A stretch of 64,000 bases of DNA from positions 248,001 through 312,000 of the forward strand of contig NZ_SLWK01000001.1 of the NCBI RefSeq assembly GCF_004345615.1, in the 5' to 3' direction. The notes beneath the pieces are model-generated. The model did not search any database. It had not been told where the DNA came from and saw only the letters and a program-made list of their open reading frames with translations. The stretch's first letter is position 1, and every line of letters starts with the position of its first letter. This DNA comes from Natronoflexus pectinivorans (GTDB taxonomy: Bacteria; Bacteroidota; Bacteroidia; Bacteroidales; Marinilabiliaceae). The position numbers were made by a program, and so were the translations under genes. Positions 40,750-50,145 of the stretch are shown here, in pieces.

Positions 40750-41259
40750 TTATTTATTCCCATAATGATTTTTAAGATTTTCCACCACATCCAATACAGC
40801 CGGACAAAACAGAGTATTTCTCCAGGTAAGCTTTAATATCTGATAGAATCTTTTCCGATTGGTGTGTGGATACTCTCTGCAAGCCCGTGGACGATCTTCA
40901 TAAATCATACAATAGTTATCGGGCATCAAAAACGGACAAGGTGCAGATTTAAAAACATAATCCCCCTCCTCATCCAATATCAGGTAAGCATCAATCATCT
41001 GCGAAGGTTTCATTTTTAGGCGTTTCGCAATTCGATCGATATCCCGATCAATTATAATCGGGCTGGTTGTTTTACAACAGTTGGCACAAGACAAACAATC
41101 AATTTTCTCAAATGCCGCATTATGAAACCCCTCTACAGTTTCGTCAAGTTTTACCGGTCGCTTCTTTCGCAATCGCTCAAGAAACAATTGATTATCGCGG
41201 GATTTGTTTTGCGATACCTCCTTAAATTTTTCTAAAAAACTACGCTCCTCTTCCGCCAT
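40750..41259 (-). CDS. YkgJ-family cysteine-cluster protein
   Basis: A 169-residue soluble protein with the Fe/Zn-chelating cysteine cluster of the YkgJ/UPF0153 family: CLSCANCCKTT near residue 57, then APCPFLMPDNYCMIYEDRP and RACREYPHT. The cysteines bind a metal, but the biochemical role of the family is unknown. It has a textbook promoter (41279-41309) and its own unit, between porQ and nhaC. Confidence 0.88.
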   Translation of the reverse strand: MAEEERSFLEKFKEVSQNKSRDNQLFLERLRKKRPVKLDETVEGFHNAAFEKIDCLSCANCCKTTSPIIIDRDIDRIAKRLKMKPSQMIDAYLILDEEGDYVFKSAPCPFLMPDNYCMIYEDRPRACREYPHTNRKRFYQILKLTWRNTLFCPAVLDVVENLKNHYGNK

Positions 41260-41278
41260 AAGAATCTTCTAGTACCTG

Positions 41279-41309
41279 CAAAAATAAAGAATCTCCCACA
41301 AAGCCACAA
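41279..41309 (-). promoter_or_regulatory. Canonical Bacteroidota promoter of YkgJ-like gene
   Basis: Minus strand TTG (41309-41307), 20 bases, TATTTTTG (41286-41279). Full match to TTG-N19/20-TAnnTTTG; the start codon is 20 bases downstream, so the leader is very short. Confidence 0.65.
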
Positions 41310-41340
41310 AGTACACTAAGAAAAAAACAAGAACACTTGA

Positions 41341-41395
41341 AGCGATGCCTCAAGTTCTTCGTTGCGTTTCACACCTTGCGGAACTTCGCATCGCT
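41341..41395. repeat. Large imperfect palindrome, REP-like
   Basis: AGCGATGC (41341-41348) pairs with GCATCGCT (41388-41395), and inside them AAGTTC with GAACTT (41352-41357 and 41381-41386). A cloverleaf-like hairpin results, between the nhaC end and the YkgJ-like promoter. It resembles dispersed REP-type palindromes; it might also help terminate nhaC. Confidence 0.5.
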
Positions 41396-41494
41396 CAGCA
41401 GATTCAATTTCATTCTAATAACCTATTGACCTATCAATCTACAAACCTATATCATCGCTATCCTGAAGCATTCGAGACGAACCAACTATTGCAA

Positions 41495-42910
41495 TCATAG
41501 ATCATCCTCTTTCTCTTCCGGTTCATAAGACTTCAACTTATGCATAGTAATACCAGCATAACCAAAAATGGCCACAACAATTGCAGTTAACCAACACAAA
41601 ACAGCATATGGAGCATATTCCATTGCCGATATTCCTAAAGCGGAATAGACAAAAACAGCACTGCTGTTCCACGGAATAAGTGGTGCTGTTAAGGTACCGC
41701 CACCTTCAAGAGTACGGGTGAGATTTTTCAATTTTAATTTTTTATCGCGGTAGCACTCCTCAAACATTTGGCCTGGTAAAATTACGGCCAGGTATTGATT
41801 GGCACCGAAAATATTGATAAAAACCGATGTTCCGAGAACCGTCAACGTCAAATTACCCACTGTTTTAACCATTCCTGCCATCTTTAAAACAATGCTATGC
41901 AACATACCGGTGCTGTCCATTATTCCGCCAAAAGCAAGTGAAATCAACGCCAACGAAACCACATTGTACATACTCTCTATGCCTCCCCGCGAAAAGAGCG
42001 CATTCGTTTCTTCATTGCCCGACTCCAGAACAAATCCTGAGTAAACAGTGTCCATAAAAGCGGCGAAACTTCCACCCTGGACCACAATAAAAACGATGCC
42101 ACCGGACAAAACTCCGGCAATGAGACTAGGAATAGCAGGGATTTTTTTGACAATCATATATATAACCAGTATCGGTGGAATAAATAGCCAGATAGACAAA
42201 TTAAAATTTTCAAGAATACTGTCGGTATATAAAGCAACATCACCTGTATCGCCATCACTAACCATCACAAAACCAATTATCGTAAATACCACTAAAGAAA
42301 TAATCAGAGCAGGAATAGTGGTATATAGCATGTGTTTGATGTGTGTGTATAGATTCACGCCAAGCACAGACGGGGTCAAGTTTGTGGAGTCAGACATGGG
42401 TGATATTTTATCACCAAAAAAAGAACCAGAGACCACAGCCCCTGCAGTAATCGCTGGTGGAATTCCCAAGCCCTGGCTAACACCCATGGCTGCCACCCCA
42501 ATGGTTCCAACTGTTGACCATGAACTCCCCGTTATTAGTGCCATAAAACTTGAAAACAGCAATATCAACGGAAGAAACCATTGTTCCACTAAAAACTCAA
42601 ACCCGTAAAACATCATGGCGGGCACAATGCCGCTTGCGATCCATACTGATATCAACATCCCGATAATCAACAAAATAATAATGGATGGGATGGTTCTATT
42701 AATGGCAGATCGGAAGCCCTCTTTTATTGTATTCCATTTATAACCATAAAAATAAGCACAAAGGCCGGCTGCAGTTGCTCCTAAAAACAACGAAAAATGA
42801 GGTTCCGCATCGAACATGAAAACAGAAAATCCCAGCGAAACACCTGTTACAAGAATAGGAATAAGTGCAAGCCAAAAAGGAGGTGTTGGTAAATCCCAAT
42901 TTTTATACAT
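41495..42910 (-). CDS. nhaC: NhaC-family Na+/H+ antiporter
   Basis: Secondary transporter exchanging sodium for protons in the inner membrane. The 471 residues contain about 11 hydrophobic segments. Family landmarks are SSWSTVGTIGVAAMG near residue 130, GSFFGDKISPMSDSTNLTPS near 165, where the Asp and Ser/Thr are expected to bind sodium, and NIFGANQYLAVILPGQMF near 370. I start at the ATG at 42910; a TTG two codons earlier (42916) is also in frame. The gene begins 47 bases past the PLP dehydratase stop, on the same strand. A sodium-linked role pairs with the pyrophosphatase encoded two genes away, though they are separate transcripts. Confidence 0.9.
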   Translation of the reverse strand: MYKNWDLPTPPFWLALIPILVTGVSLGFSVFMFDAEPHFSLFLGATAAGLCAYFYGYKWNTIKEGFRSAINRTIPSIIILLIIGMLISVWIASGIVPAMMFYGFEFLVEQWFLPLILLFSSFMALITGSSWSTVGTIGVAAMGVSQGLGIPPAITAGAVVSGSFFGDKISPMSDSTNLTPSVLGVNLYTHIKHMLYTTIPALIISLVVFTIIGFVMVSDGDTGDVALYTDSILENFNLSIWLFIPPILVIYMIVKKIPAIPSLIAGVLSGGIVFIVVQGGSFAAFMDTVYSGFVLESGNEETNALFSRGGIESMYNVVSLALISLAFGGIMDSTGMLHSIVLKMAGMVKTVGNLTLTVLGTSVFINIFGANQYLAVILPGQMFEECYRDKKLKLKNLTRTLEGGGTLTAPLIPWNSSAVFVYSALGISAMEYAPYAVLCWLTAIVVAIFGYAGITMHKLKSYEPEEKEDDL

Positions 42911-42956
42911 ACTCAATTACATGCTTTAAGGTTAAAACAATTAATAAAGGTATGTA

Positions 42957-43916
42957 TTAAAATTCAGCATCCCAAAAATCATATTTAGTCGTATCAATAT
43001 TACCTCCGGTAATAATGATACCAATGCGTTTTCCTTCAAAAAACTCACGATTCTCCATAACAGCAGCCATTGGCACTGCCGAAGATGGTTCTGCAAGTAT
43101 TCCGGCATGTTTTCTCAACATGATCATGGCCGCTTTTATCGATATTTCCGAAACAGTAAATATGTCGGTAACGTTCTTTTTTATTATTGAAAAAGTAAGA
43201 TCACTTAAAGAAGTTCTTAAACCATCGGCAATTGTTTCAGGGTTAACGGATGGAACAACTTTTCCGGTGTGAAATGATTGGCAAGCGTCATCGGCATTTT
43301 CAGGTTCCGCTCCTATGACCATACACCCGGCGAATAAACCTTTGGTGGCAATTGAAGTACCGCTCAGCAACCCACCTCCACCAACGGGTGCCAAAACGCA
43401 ATCCAGCTCTCCGGTATTCCTGAGCATCTCCAAAGCGGCAGTTCCCTGCCCACAAATCACATCATAATTGTCGTAAGGATGTATAAAAACAGCACCGGTA
43501 TCCTTCACCACCTCTGTTAATGTATCTTCCCGTGATTGAAGTGTGGGTTCACAGAAAACAATCTTACCTCCAGAATTCCTAACATTCTCCACTTTGACTA
43601 AAGGTGCATTTTTGGGCATCACAATATGGGCATCAATTCCACGAAATGATGCCGCCAACGACAATGCAGCACCATGGTTCCCTGACGAATGTGTGGCCAC
43701 TCCCTTTGCGGCCTCTTCTTCATCCAATCTAAAAACCGCATGGGTAGCTCCTCTAAACTTAAATGCGCCGGCCTTTTGCTGGTGCTCACATTTAAAAAAG
43801 ACATGCCCATGCATCAATCGATTAATTATTGTGCTTTCAATTACAACGGTTTGCCGAATATATGGACGAATAAGTTCGGAAGCCTTGGTTATTTCCTCAA
43901 ACGATGGATGATTCAT
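42957..43916 (-). CDS. Threonine/serine dehydratase or serine racemase (PLP fold type II)
   Basis: A 319-residue PLP enzyme without the ACT regulatory domain of biosynthetic threonine deaminase. The PLP lysine is in KAGAFKFRGATHA near residue 54 and the phosphate-binding glycine loop in APVGGGGLLSGT near 178. That length and the motif SSGNHGAALSLAA fit catabolic threonine dehydratase or serine racemase; sequence alone does not separate the two. The start is the ATG at 43916: a canonical promoter at 43935-43964 lies inside the longer open frame, which therefore cannot be coding in its 5' part. It is followed closely by nhaC. Confidence 0.88.
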   Translation of the reverse strand: MNHPSFEEITKASELIRPYIRQTVVIESTIINRLMHGHVFFKCEHQQKAGAFKFRGATHAVFRLDEEEAAKGVATHSSGNHGAALSLAASFRGIDAHIVMPKNAPLVKVENVRNSGGKIVFCEPTLQSREDTLTEVVKDTGAVFIHPYDNYDVICGQGTAALEMLRNTGELDCVLAPVGGGGLLSGTSIATKGLFAGCMVIGAEPENADDACQSFHTGKVVPSVNPETIADGLRTSLSDLTFSIIKKNVTDIFTVSEISIKAAMIMLRKHAGILAEPSSAVPMAAVMENREFFEGKRIGIIITGGNIDTTKYDFWDAEF

Positions 43917-43934
43917 AATGTAGATCTCTTTACT

Positions 43935-43964
43935 CAAATATAGTAAATCATCAGCATATAGCAA
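43935..43964 (-). promoter_or_regulatory. Canonical promoter of the PLP dehydratase gene
   Basis: Minus strand TTG (43964-43962), 19 bases, TATATTTG (43942-43935), a perfect match. It decides the gene start at 43916, with a leader of about 12 bases. Confidence 0.7.
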
Positions 43965-43996
43965 CCTGAGTGAAATCAAGTTCCGGAACCTATAAA

Positions 43997-44027
43997 GTTA
44001 AAGCATCGGCAATGCCGATGCTTTAAC
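43997..44027. terminator. Terminator of hppA
   Basis: A perfect 14-bp stem (GTTAAAGCATCGGC with GCCGATGCTTTAAC, loop AAT) 60 bases past the hppA stop, followed on the minus strand by TTTATAGG. Confidence 0.75.
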
Positions 44028-44086
44028 TAATATAAACAACTTAACTCAAATCTACTTTTTTATGGCTATACAACTAAATTTCTACC

Positions 44087-46294
44087 TTATCCCAACCAAG
44101 GTTTAATGAGCGGATATGAAACCGCAATCCCAACAGTAACAACCGAAGCCATAACCATTAACTTAATAAGAATATTCAAGCTGGGTCCTGATGTATCTTT
44201 AAAAGGATCACCAACGGTATCACCAATCACTGTAGCCTTATGGATATCAGATCCTTTACCACCATGATGCCCCTCTTCGACATATTTTTTAGCATTATCC
44301 CATGCTCCACCGGCATTTGCCATAAATATGGCCAAAGCAAAACCACTGGATATTGTTCCCATCAATAACCCTGCTATACCAGGAACTCCAAAAACGATTC
44401 CAACAACTACAGGAATAAATAACGCTATTACAGATGGCAATAACATTTCCTTTTGAGCACCACGAGTTGAAATCTCAACACATCTCGCATAGTCAGGTTC
44501 TTCGGTGCCTTCCATTATTCCAGGACTTGCTTTAAACTGACGGCGAACTTCATCCACCATTTTTTGAGCTGCCCGTCCTACTGCATTCATCGTCATTCCG
44601 CTAAAAATGAAAACCGACATGACACCTAAAAATATTCCTGCAATGACAGTTGGGTTCATCAGGTGTATTTGATAATGCTGAACAAAATCAAGGAACTCAG
44701 CGTCAATTGCAGGTACGCCATTGATCAGTTCATTTGGCATATCGAGGAATTTCACGAACATCATACGCACCTCCTCAAAATATGATGCTAAAAGAGCAAG
44801 CGCTGTAAGCGCGGCACTTCCAATGGCAAAGCCTTTTCCTGTAGCTGCAGTTGTATTTCCTAAAGAATCCAAAGCATCAGTACGTTTACGAACCTCTTCT
44901 CCAAGATGACACATCTCTGCATTTCCTCCGGCATTATCAGCAATTGGGCCATATGCATCTGTGGCTAGGGTTATTCCAAGAGTTGAGAGCATACCCACAG
45001 CAGCAATTCCAATGCCATAAAGCCCCTTATTTAATTGTGACATGGTAAAGTCGAAGCCGGTTGCAAACGAGAAAGCAAGAGTAATACCCACCACAATAAT
45101 AAGTAGAGGAACTGCGGCTGATATAAGTCCGGTTCCAATGCCACTTATAATAACTGTGGCAGGGCCGGACTCTCCGGACTCTGCTATTTTCTTTGTTGGC
45201 TTATAGGCAGACGCTGTAAAATACTCGGTAGACTGACCAATGGCAATTCCTGCCAAAAGGCCAGTTACAATGGATCCCCAAACTCCTGCATAGTTAGGCA
45301 TATTCAAAAACCTCAGTATGAAGAATGAAGCTATTACAATTAAAAAGGCGCTAAAATTAACCCCAAACCCGAGCGACTTTAGCAGATCCTTTTGCGTGGC
45401 ACCTTCTCGCGTACGAACCATGAAAACACCTGCTATGGATAAAAGTGTTCCTACAGCAGCAATCAACATGGGGGCTAACACCGCATTTAGCTGAACGGAC
45501 TCATTATCGATATAGGCTGCAGCGCCCAATAAAGCCGTTGCTAAAATAGATGCGGCAAAAGACTCAAACAGATCGGCTCCCATTCCGGCAACATCCCCTA
45601 CATTGTCTCCAACATTGTCGGCAATGGTTGCAGGATTCCGTGGATCATCTTCCGGTATCCCTGCCTCAACTTTCCCTACCAAATCTGCCCCAACATCTGC
45701 TGCTTTGGTATAAATACCTCCACCAACACGGGCAAACAATGCCTGTGTTGAGGCTCCCATACCAAATGTAAGCATAATGGCGGTGATGGTCATCAACTTA
45801 TACCCTCCATCCATTTCAGGAATAAAATGGTTTAGAACCAAAAACCAGGCTGAGATGTCCAATAAAACCAAACCAACTACCACCAAGCCCATAACAGCCC
45901 CGCTTCGAAATGCCAGTTTGAGTCCGCCATTCAGCGAAGTACGACAAGCATTAGCCACCCTGGCCGATGCGTATGTAGCCGCTTTCATGCCAAAAAAACC
46001 TGCCAGCCCTGAAAAGGCACCTCCGGTAATAAAGGCAAAAGGCACCCATTTATTCTGAACGCCTAAACCATAAGCCAGTATTGAAAAAATTACTGTGATA
46101 ACAAGGAACACAATGATTACAATTTTGTATTGCTGCTTTAAGTAGGCCGATGCTCCTTTTCGAACATGGGCAGCAATTCGTTTCATATCATCAGTTCCTT
46201 CGGAACTTTTCATCATTTGCCTGAAAAACCACCAGGCAAAAAAGAGCGCAAAAAGTGATGCAATTGGAACAATTACAAAAACTGAAGTAAGCAT
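44087..46294 (-). CDS. hppA: Membrane-bound ion-translocating pyrophosphatase, K+-dependent type
   Basis: Hydrolyses pyrophosphate and pumps H+ and/or Na+ across the inner membrane. The 735 residues contain about 16 membrane segments. The pyrophosphate site is clear: [20 protein letters not shown], then [20 protein letters not shown], and near the C-terminus [21 protein letters not shown]. The motif [11 protein letters not shown] has Ala where potassium-independent enzymes have Lys, so the protein should need K+; whether it pumps Na+ or H+ needs closer residue comparison. It ends in its own terminator. Confidence 0.94.
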   Translation of the reverse strand: MLTSVFVIVPIASLFALFFAWWFFRQMMKSSEGTDDMKRIAAHVRKGASAYLKQQYKIVIIVFLVITVIFSILAYGLGVQNKWVPFAFITGGAFSGLAGFFGMKAATYASARVANACRTSLNGGLKLAFRSGAVMGLVVVGLVLLDISAWFLVLNHFIPEMDGGYKLMTITAIMLTFGMGASTQALFARVGGGIYTKAADVGADLVGKVEAGIPEDDPRNPATIADNVGDNVGDVAGMGADLFESFAASILATALLGAAAYIDNESVQLNAVLAPMLIAAVGTLLSIAGVFMVRTREGATQKDLLKSLGFGVNFSAFLIVIASFFILRFLNMPNYAGVWGSIVTGLLAGIAIGQSTEYFTASAYKPTKKIAESGESGPATVIISGIGTGLISAAVPLLIIVVGITLAFSFATGFDFTMSQLNKGLYGIGIAAVGMLSTLGITLATDAYGPIADNAGGNAEMCHLGEEVRKRTDALDSLGNTTAATGKGFAIGSAALTALALLASYFEEVRMMFVKFLDMPNELINGVPAIDAEFLDFVQHYQIHLMNPTVIAGIFLGVMSVFIFSGMTMNAVGRAAQKMVDEVRRQFKASPGIMEGTEEPDYARCVEISTRGAQKEMLLPSVIALFIPVVVGIVFGVPGIAGLLMGTISSGFALAIFMANAGGAWDNAKKYVEEGHHGGKGSDIHKATVIGDTVGDPFKDTSGPSLNILIKLMVMASVVTVGIAVSYPLIKPWLG

Positions 46295-46766
46295 AGGCGA
46301 TAGTTTTTAGTTATTCAATCTGATATTTTAAATTCTGATAAACAGCTAATTCTACAGATTGGATTCACAACTTCACATCCTTCCTATCCTAGAAACCAAT
46401 ATTCAAAAGATCAACCTCACTTTTCAAACCTAGAAAAACCAATAAATTTTGAGGTTAAAAATTCTTCGAATTTTTAACCTCTTTCCTCTCTTTTAAAGAT
46501 AAAAAGAAATAATCGCTATCCCAAACGGGTTTTCGCACTATTTTATTAAAAAAGAGAATTTGCAAAATGAGTGTGATGCTTAAAAAGCTACATATTGCCC
46601 CTGGTTTGGTCATAAACAATTTTAAAAAGACATTGAGTCTTTTTTAACAATCAGCTCCAATATTAAATAGATTATACGATCGATAAACCAGAATGGTTAT
46701 AGAAAAGAGAGATTTCAACAATGATAATCCATCTGCTTTACAGCAGATTTTTAGATATGGCCATGA
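46295..46766. other. 472-bp intergenic region with one strong inverted repeat
   Basis: Between the hppA start and the end of the leftward protease-barrel gene. Apart from the 46451-46481 hairpin I saw no gene, RNA or promoter with a full TAnnTTTG match. The hppA promoter should lie in its left part. Confidence 0.45.
46451..46481. terminator. Candidate terminator, 14-bp perfect stem
   Basis: GAGGTTAAAAATTC pairs with GAATTTTTAACCTC around a TTC loop, with TTTCCTCTCTTTT following on the plus strand. It could end the leftward gene 290 bases upstream; the better T-tract is on the other strand, where no gene is seen. Confidence 0.45.
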
Positions 46767-49700
46767 TTAAAATCCGGGCATCAGATTAAACCCAATTTCA
46801 CCTCTGTGGAAACGTTGCTGAAAAAAAGGAACGGCGTAATAGGTTTCCAGCACCATAACTCCAAAAATATTAAATCGAAATGTGACACCTGTGCTCATTA
46901 CCGGTATTCTGTTTTCATCACTGTTGGACGTTAGCGAAAAAACCGGAGCACTGGTTTCATCCCAGCTAATACCACCATCCATAAAAAGAGCCATTTCGCT
47001 AACGAATAGCCCTGAACGGACCATAGCAAAATCCATGGGCCCACTAAATGGTAACCTCCACTCAAAATTACCGAGCAACAATCTTGAACCAGCCAACTGA
47101 TTAAAAGAGATGGATTGCCCCTCTACCGTTTCAGAAGAATAACTGGCAGAGGTATTGTACCCTCTGATCAACCAGGGGTATCCTAAAAACAACCTGTAAA
47201 ACCTGTTGTCATCTGCATCTTGCCCATATCGACCGTAATGATAAACCCTGAGAGCAAAGCTATTCGGCCGAACAAACCAGTATTTACGGTAATCGAATAG
47301 AAAGCCCCGGTAATTCATATCGTTAAAATATTGTTCAGCCTGAACTCTGAAGCGATGCCCATCAACCGGAGAGGTTATACCAAAACGGGAATTATCCGAC
47401 ACAAAAGCCAAATCAAAAGTACCTACACCAAAGGAAGGCGGAGATTCTACCCGCTCTCCGGCAGCACTATAAGCAGGATAGTAAAAGGAGGGAGAGGATA
47501 TGCGTTCGGTTCTATATGTGTAAAAAGCATAGGCAACGCCTGCTTCAATTCTACGGTATCGGTTTAATGGCCAATTTGAAAATGCAGCAAGTTTATCCTC
47601 GAAAATACGTCTGTTATAAAACACCAACTCTCCCCGGTCATTAAGATCCGGATCACCATTCTCGTAGGTATAATAACCGGTTCTGAATGGGATATGGGAG
47701 AAACTTCCACCTAAACGCAATCGCCGGCTCTGGTTCATATAAGCCAGCTGCCCACCAAAATCATGAATCCTTCCATTAATGCTCACAGCAGTATAAAGCA
47801 AGTTTCGTCCTAACATATCGCTAAAAAGAGCCTCCACACTTCCGGCCATTCCGGTTCCAAATCTCCCTGTGGCTACTCCAACACCCATATTTCCGATGTA
47901 ATCAAGCTGAAATTGTCGCCTTAAGCGTGATTGGGCTACTTCTACCGGAGGCTTATACGATGGAGACATGTTTAACAGGTTTTGCTCCACCAGAGACAAA
48001 TTAGCAGAGTAGGGAACCAGACGAGCCGCATGATTATCTTTTTGTCGATCTGAAATGGGTCTCGACAGCGACCACAAATTATCAAACGTAGTTTTGATAA
48101 TTTGAAATTCACCTCCCCACAGCAGATTATAATAAAGGCTGTTTCCTCCAAACCCCATAGCCGGAGAAAGTTCTGTCATTCCTGTGATACCGGTAGGATA
48201 ATCCGTTATTTGTCGCAAAAATCCTGTTTCAATCTCAAAGGCGTAAAGATTTCGCCGGCCATCGCGATTAGAGAGGAAGACCACATGACGGCCATCAGGA
48301 ACCGGAACAGGGTTAAGGTTCCTAGCGCCATCAAACGTAAAATGGACAAAAGTCTCACCAGTTTCAATGCTCAGTTCGGCGATGTTGTAAAAACCTCCAG
48401 TGCGTGATGTTTGCCAGCGGGAAGGTTCATCGGTGGAAAACCAAATGGTTTTCCCATCGGGCGCCCAGGCAGGTTGTATACCTGCCCAATTGTTGCTGGT
48501 CAGGTTTCTGCAAGAGCCGCTTTCTAAATTCAACAGAAACAGGTCACTTTGTAGACCTGTTTGCCCCGAAAAAACAATACTACTACCATCCGGGGACCAG
48601 GCCGGATAGCTAATTGCTGAAACGCATTCGGGTGAGATTTCTCGTATCACCCTTAAACGTTCCACATCATATATGACCAAAACCGAACGTCCCTTTGAAT
48701 AGGCAACAAAAGCAATGTGCCTATTATCGGGCGACCAGGTTCCGGCGGTTTCCAGAAAGTTTAGTGCATCAATTTCACTGTGGCGCGTAGAACTAAAAAC
48801 TTTCTTTATGATATCTCCCGTAACAGCATCTGCCAGAAAAAGATCCAGCCCATAAATATCCTTTTCAGACAGGAAAATAATATATTTTCCGTCGGGACTA
48901 ACAGATGGACTTAAATTATACCGTCCGGCATTTTGTCTGGTTATTAGCCGGTTTCCGATGATGTTATAAGTACTGTCATTAACATTCTCCAGCAAATGAT
49001 TTCGCAAAGTTCGCTCCCAGTCTGCAGAAAAATCCTCCGGAGTTACAAACAAAACGTCTCTCAATGCCTGCCGGTAACCTTGTCGGGCTGTTGCACGAAA
49101 CAAACGAAGAATATATTGTTCGCCATACTTGTAGCTCACATACGCCCAAAAAGCCTGCCCAAATCGATAAGGTGAATAACGGGGAGAGGCTGTCATTTGC
49201 TCTAACGTCGGAAAACTGTTTCGCATGAGAGCATCTCTCATCCAGATGGCTGTTTGTGCATCCACACTACCGATTGAGAGATATTCAGCCATTCCTTCAA
49301 TCATCCACAATGGGATGTTTTGAATAGAGGATAATCCTGTGCCGTTTCCTGATGTTAGGTTATTAAACTGAAAAGCATGAACCAATTCATGCCCCAGAAC
49401 GTGATTGGTTTGTTGCCAAGTAAAACCCATGGGCATCACAACCCTGTTCTTCAGCCCTTCTGTAACACCACCCACTCCAACTCCAATGTGGCTCATGATG
49501 GCGGTGGTTTGCTGAAAATCTGCATGATTATCGTAAAAAATAATCGGACTGCGGGTTATGAATGTATCAAGAAATATTTGCTGATGAAACCGATACCATC
49601 TTTCGGTCATTGCAGCCAATTGGTTTACCACAGAGTCATCTTCAAAATAGTGATAAATTTGAAAATGTGGTGTTTCTACCAACTGAAAATCAAAAGTGCG

Positions 49701-49796
49701 GTAAAAAGGTTTATTCTTCCCGAAATACTGACTGTAAACAGTTATCGGAAGAATTAGAAGAATCCCAGAAAGAACAATATACCTCAGCCACGACAT
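46767..49796 (-). CDS. Outer-membrane protein with gluzincin protease, TolB-like propeller and Omp85-like barrel
   Basis: A 1009-residue protein starting MSWLRYIVLSGILLILPITVYSQ (signal peptide; a TTG one codon earlier is in frame). Residues ~25-270 look like a peptidase-MA type metalloprotease: VLGHELVHAFQF provides HExxH and PLWMIEGMAEYLS the downstream Glu ligand of gluzincins. Residues ~285-590 contain TolB/WD40-like propeller repeats (LSPSVSPDGKYIIFLSE, TWSPDNRHIAFVA, AWSPDGSSIVFSG, AWAPDGKTIWFST). Residues ~620-1009 form a beta-barrel whose end resembles Omp85/BamA (GSRLLLGNFEWRLPF, MALFMDGGIS) and finishes with Phe. The three parts suggest a surface or periplasmic protease docked on an outer-membrane pore. 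The substrate is unknown. It has no operon partner. Confidence 0.8.
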   Translation of the reverse strand: MSWLRYIVLSGILLILPITVYSQYFGKNKPFYRTFDFQLVETPHFQIYHYFEDDSVVNQLAAMTERWYRFHQQIFLDTFITRSPIIFYDNHADFQQTTAIMSHIGVGVGGVTEGLKNRVVMPMGFTWQQTNHVLGHELVHAFQFNNLTSGNGTGLSSIQNIPLWMIEGMAEYLSIGSVDAQTAIWMRDALMRNSFPTLEQMTASPRYSPYRFGQAFWAYVSYKYGEQYILRLFRATARQGYRQALRDVLFVTPEDFSADWERTLRNHLLENVNDSTYNIIGNRLITRQNAGRYNLSPSVSPDGKYIIFLSEKDIYGLDLFLADAVTGDIIKKVFSSTRHSEIDALNFLETAGTWSPDNRHIAFVAYSKGRSVLVIYDVERLRVIREISPECVSAISYPAWSPDGSSIVFSGQTGLQSDLFLLNLESGSCRNLTSNNWAGIQPAWAPDGKTIWFSTDEPSRWQTSRTGGFYNIAELSIETGETFVHFTFDGARNLNPVPVPDGRHVVFLSNRDGRRNLYAFEIETGFLRQITDYPTGITGMTELSPAMGFGGNSLYYNLLWGGEFQIIKTTFDNLWSLSRPISDRQKDNHAARLVPYSANLSLVEQNLLNMSPSYKPPVEVAQSRLRRQFQLDYIGNMGVGVATGRFGTGMAGSVEALFSDMLGRNLLYTAVSINGRIHDFGGQLAYMNQSRRLRLGGSFSHIPFRTGYYTYENGDPDLNDRGELVFYNRRIFEDKLAAFSNWPLNRYRRIEAGVAYAFYTYRTERISSPSFYYPAYSAAGERVESPPSFGVGTFDLAFVSDNSRFGITSPVDGHRFRVQAEQYFNDMNYRGFLFDYRKYWFVRPNSFALRVYHYGRYGQDADDNRFYRLFLGYPWLIRGYNTSASYSSETVEGQSISFNQLAGSRLLLGNFEWRLPFSGPMDFAMVRSGLFVSEMALFMDGGISWDETSAPVFSLTSNSDENRIPVMSTGVTFRFNIFGVMVLETYYAVPFFQQRFHRGEIGFNLMPGF

Positions 49797-50145
49797 CAAT
49801 ATAGGTGTTTTATAAAATTGCCTGTTAATACAGAGAATTAGATCCTTAGAAATTAGAATGATAGATCAGTATCAAGTCAAATATGAATTATCTCCCTCGC
49901 TCACCCCTAAGCCCGTTCGGCTGAGTATTCGACTGAGCTCACACCGAAGTCTCACACCGAAGCCAAGGGGAAAGCACCAAACGCACCAGGCATGCCCGTC
50001 ATTTTATTGTTGTCTTAACACTAGACAAAAAGCCCTATAGCCAACTTTATAAAGTCAAAATTAACTCCATCTGTCCAAAAATCAGATCTAAATCCCAAAT
50101 TTTTCGTTATTATCTTCATTACAATAATACTTTTAACAGACTAAA
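49797..50145. repeat. Intergenic region with REP-like repeat and short direct repeats
   Basis: TTCGGCTGAGTATTCGACTG (about 49917) and the 12-base CTCACACCGAAG at 49938-49949 and 49951-49962 form a palindrome-rich patch flanked by CCCCT and AGGGG. It resembles the REP-type sequences seen near 34.3 kb. A possible 60-codon ORF over it is low complexity and not accepted. The rest is AT-rich non-coding DNA. Confidence 0.4.

Noticed and set aside
43917-43979. Longer start for the PLP dehydratase
   Set aside because: A perfect promoter (43935-43964) lies within it and the family homology begins at 43916.
48400-48613. Two overlapping rightward ORFs inside the protease-barrel gene
   Set aside because: Antisense shadows of a clear protein-coding gene with propeller repeats.
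49858-50040. 60-codon ORF over the repeat at 49.9 kb
   Set aside because: Serine/proline-rich reading of palindromic repeats, no gene features.
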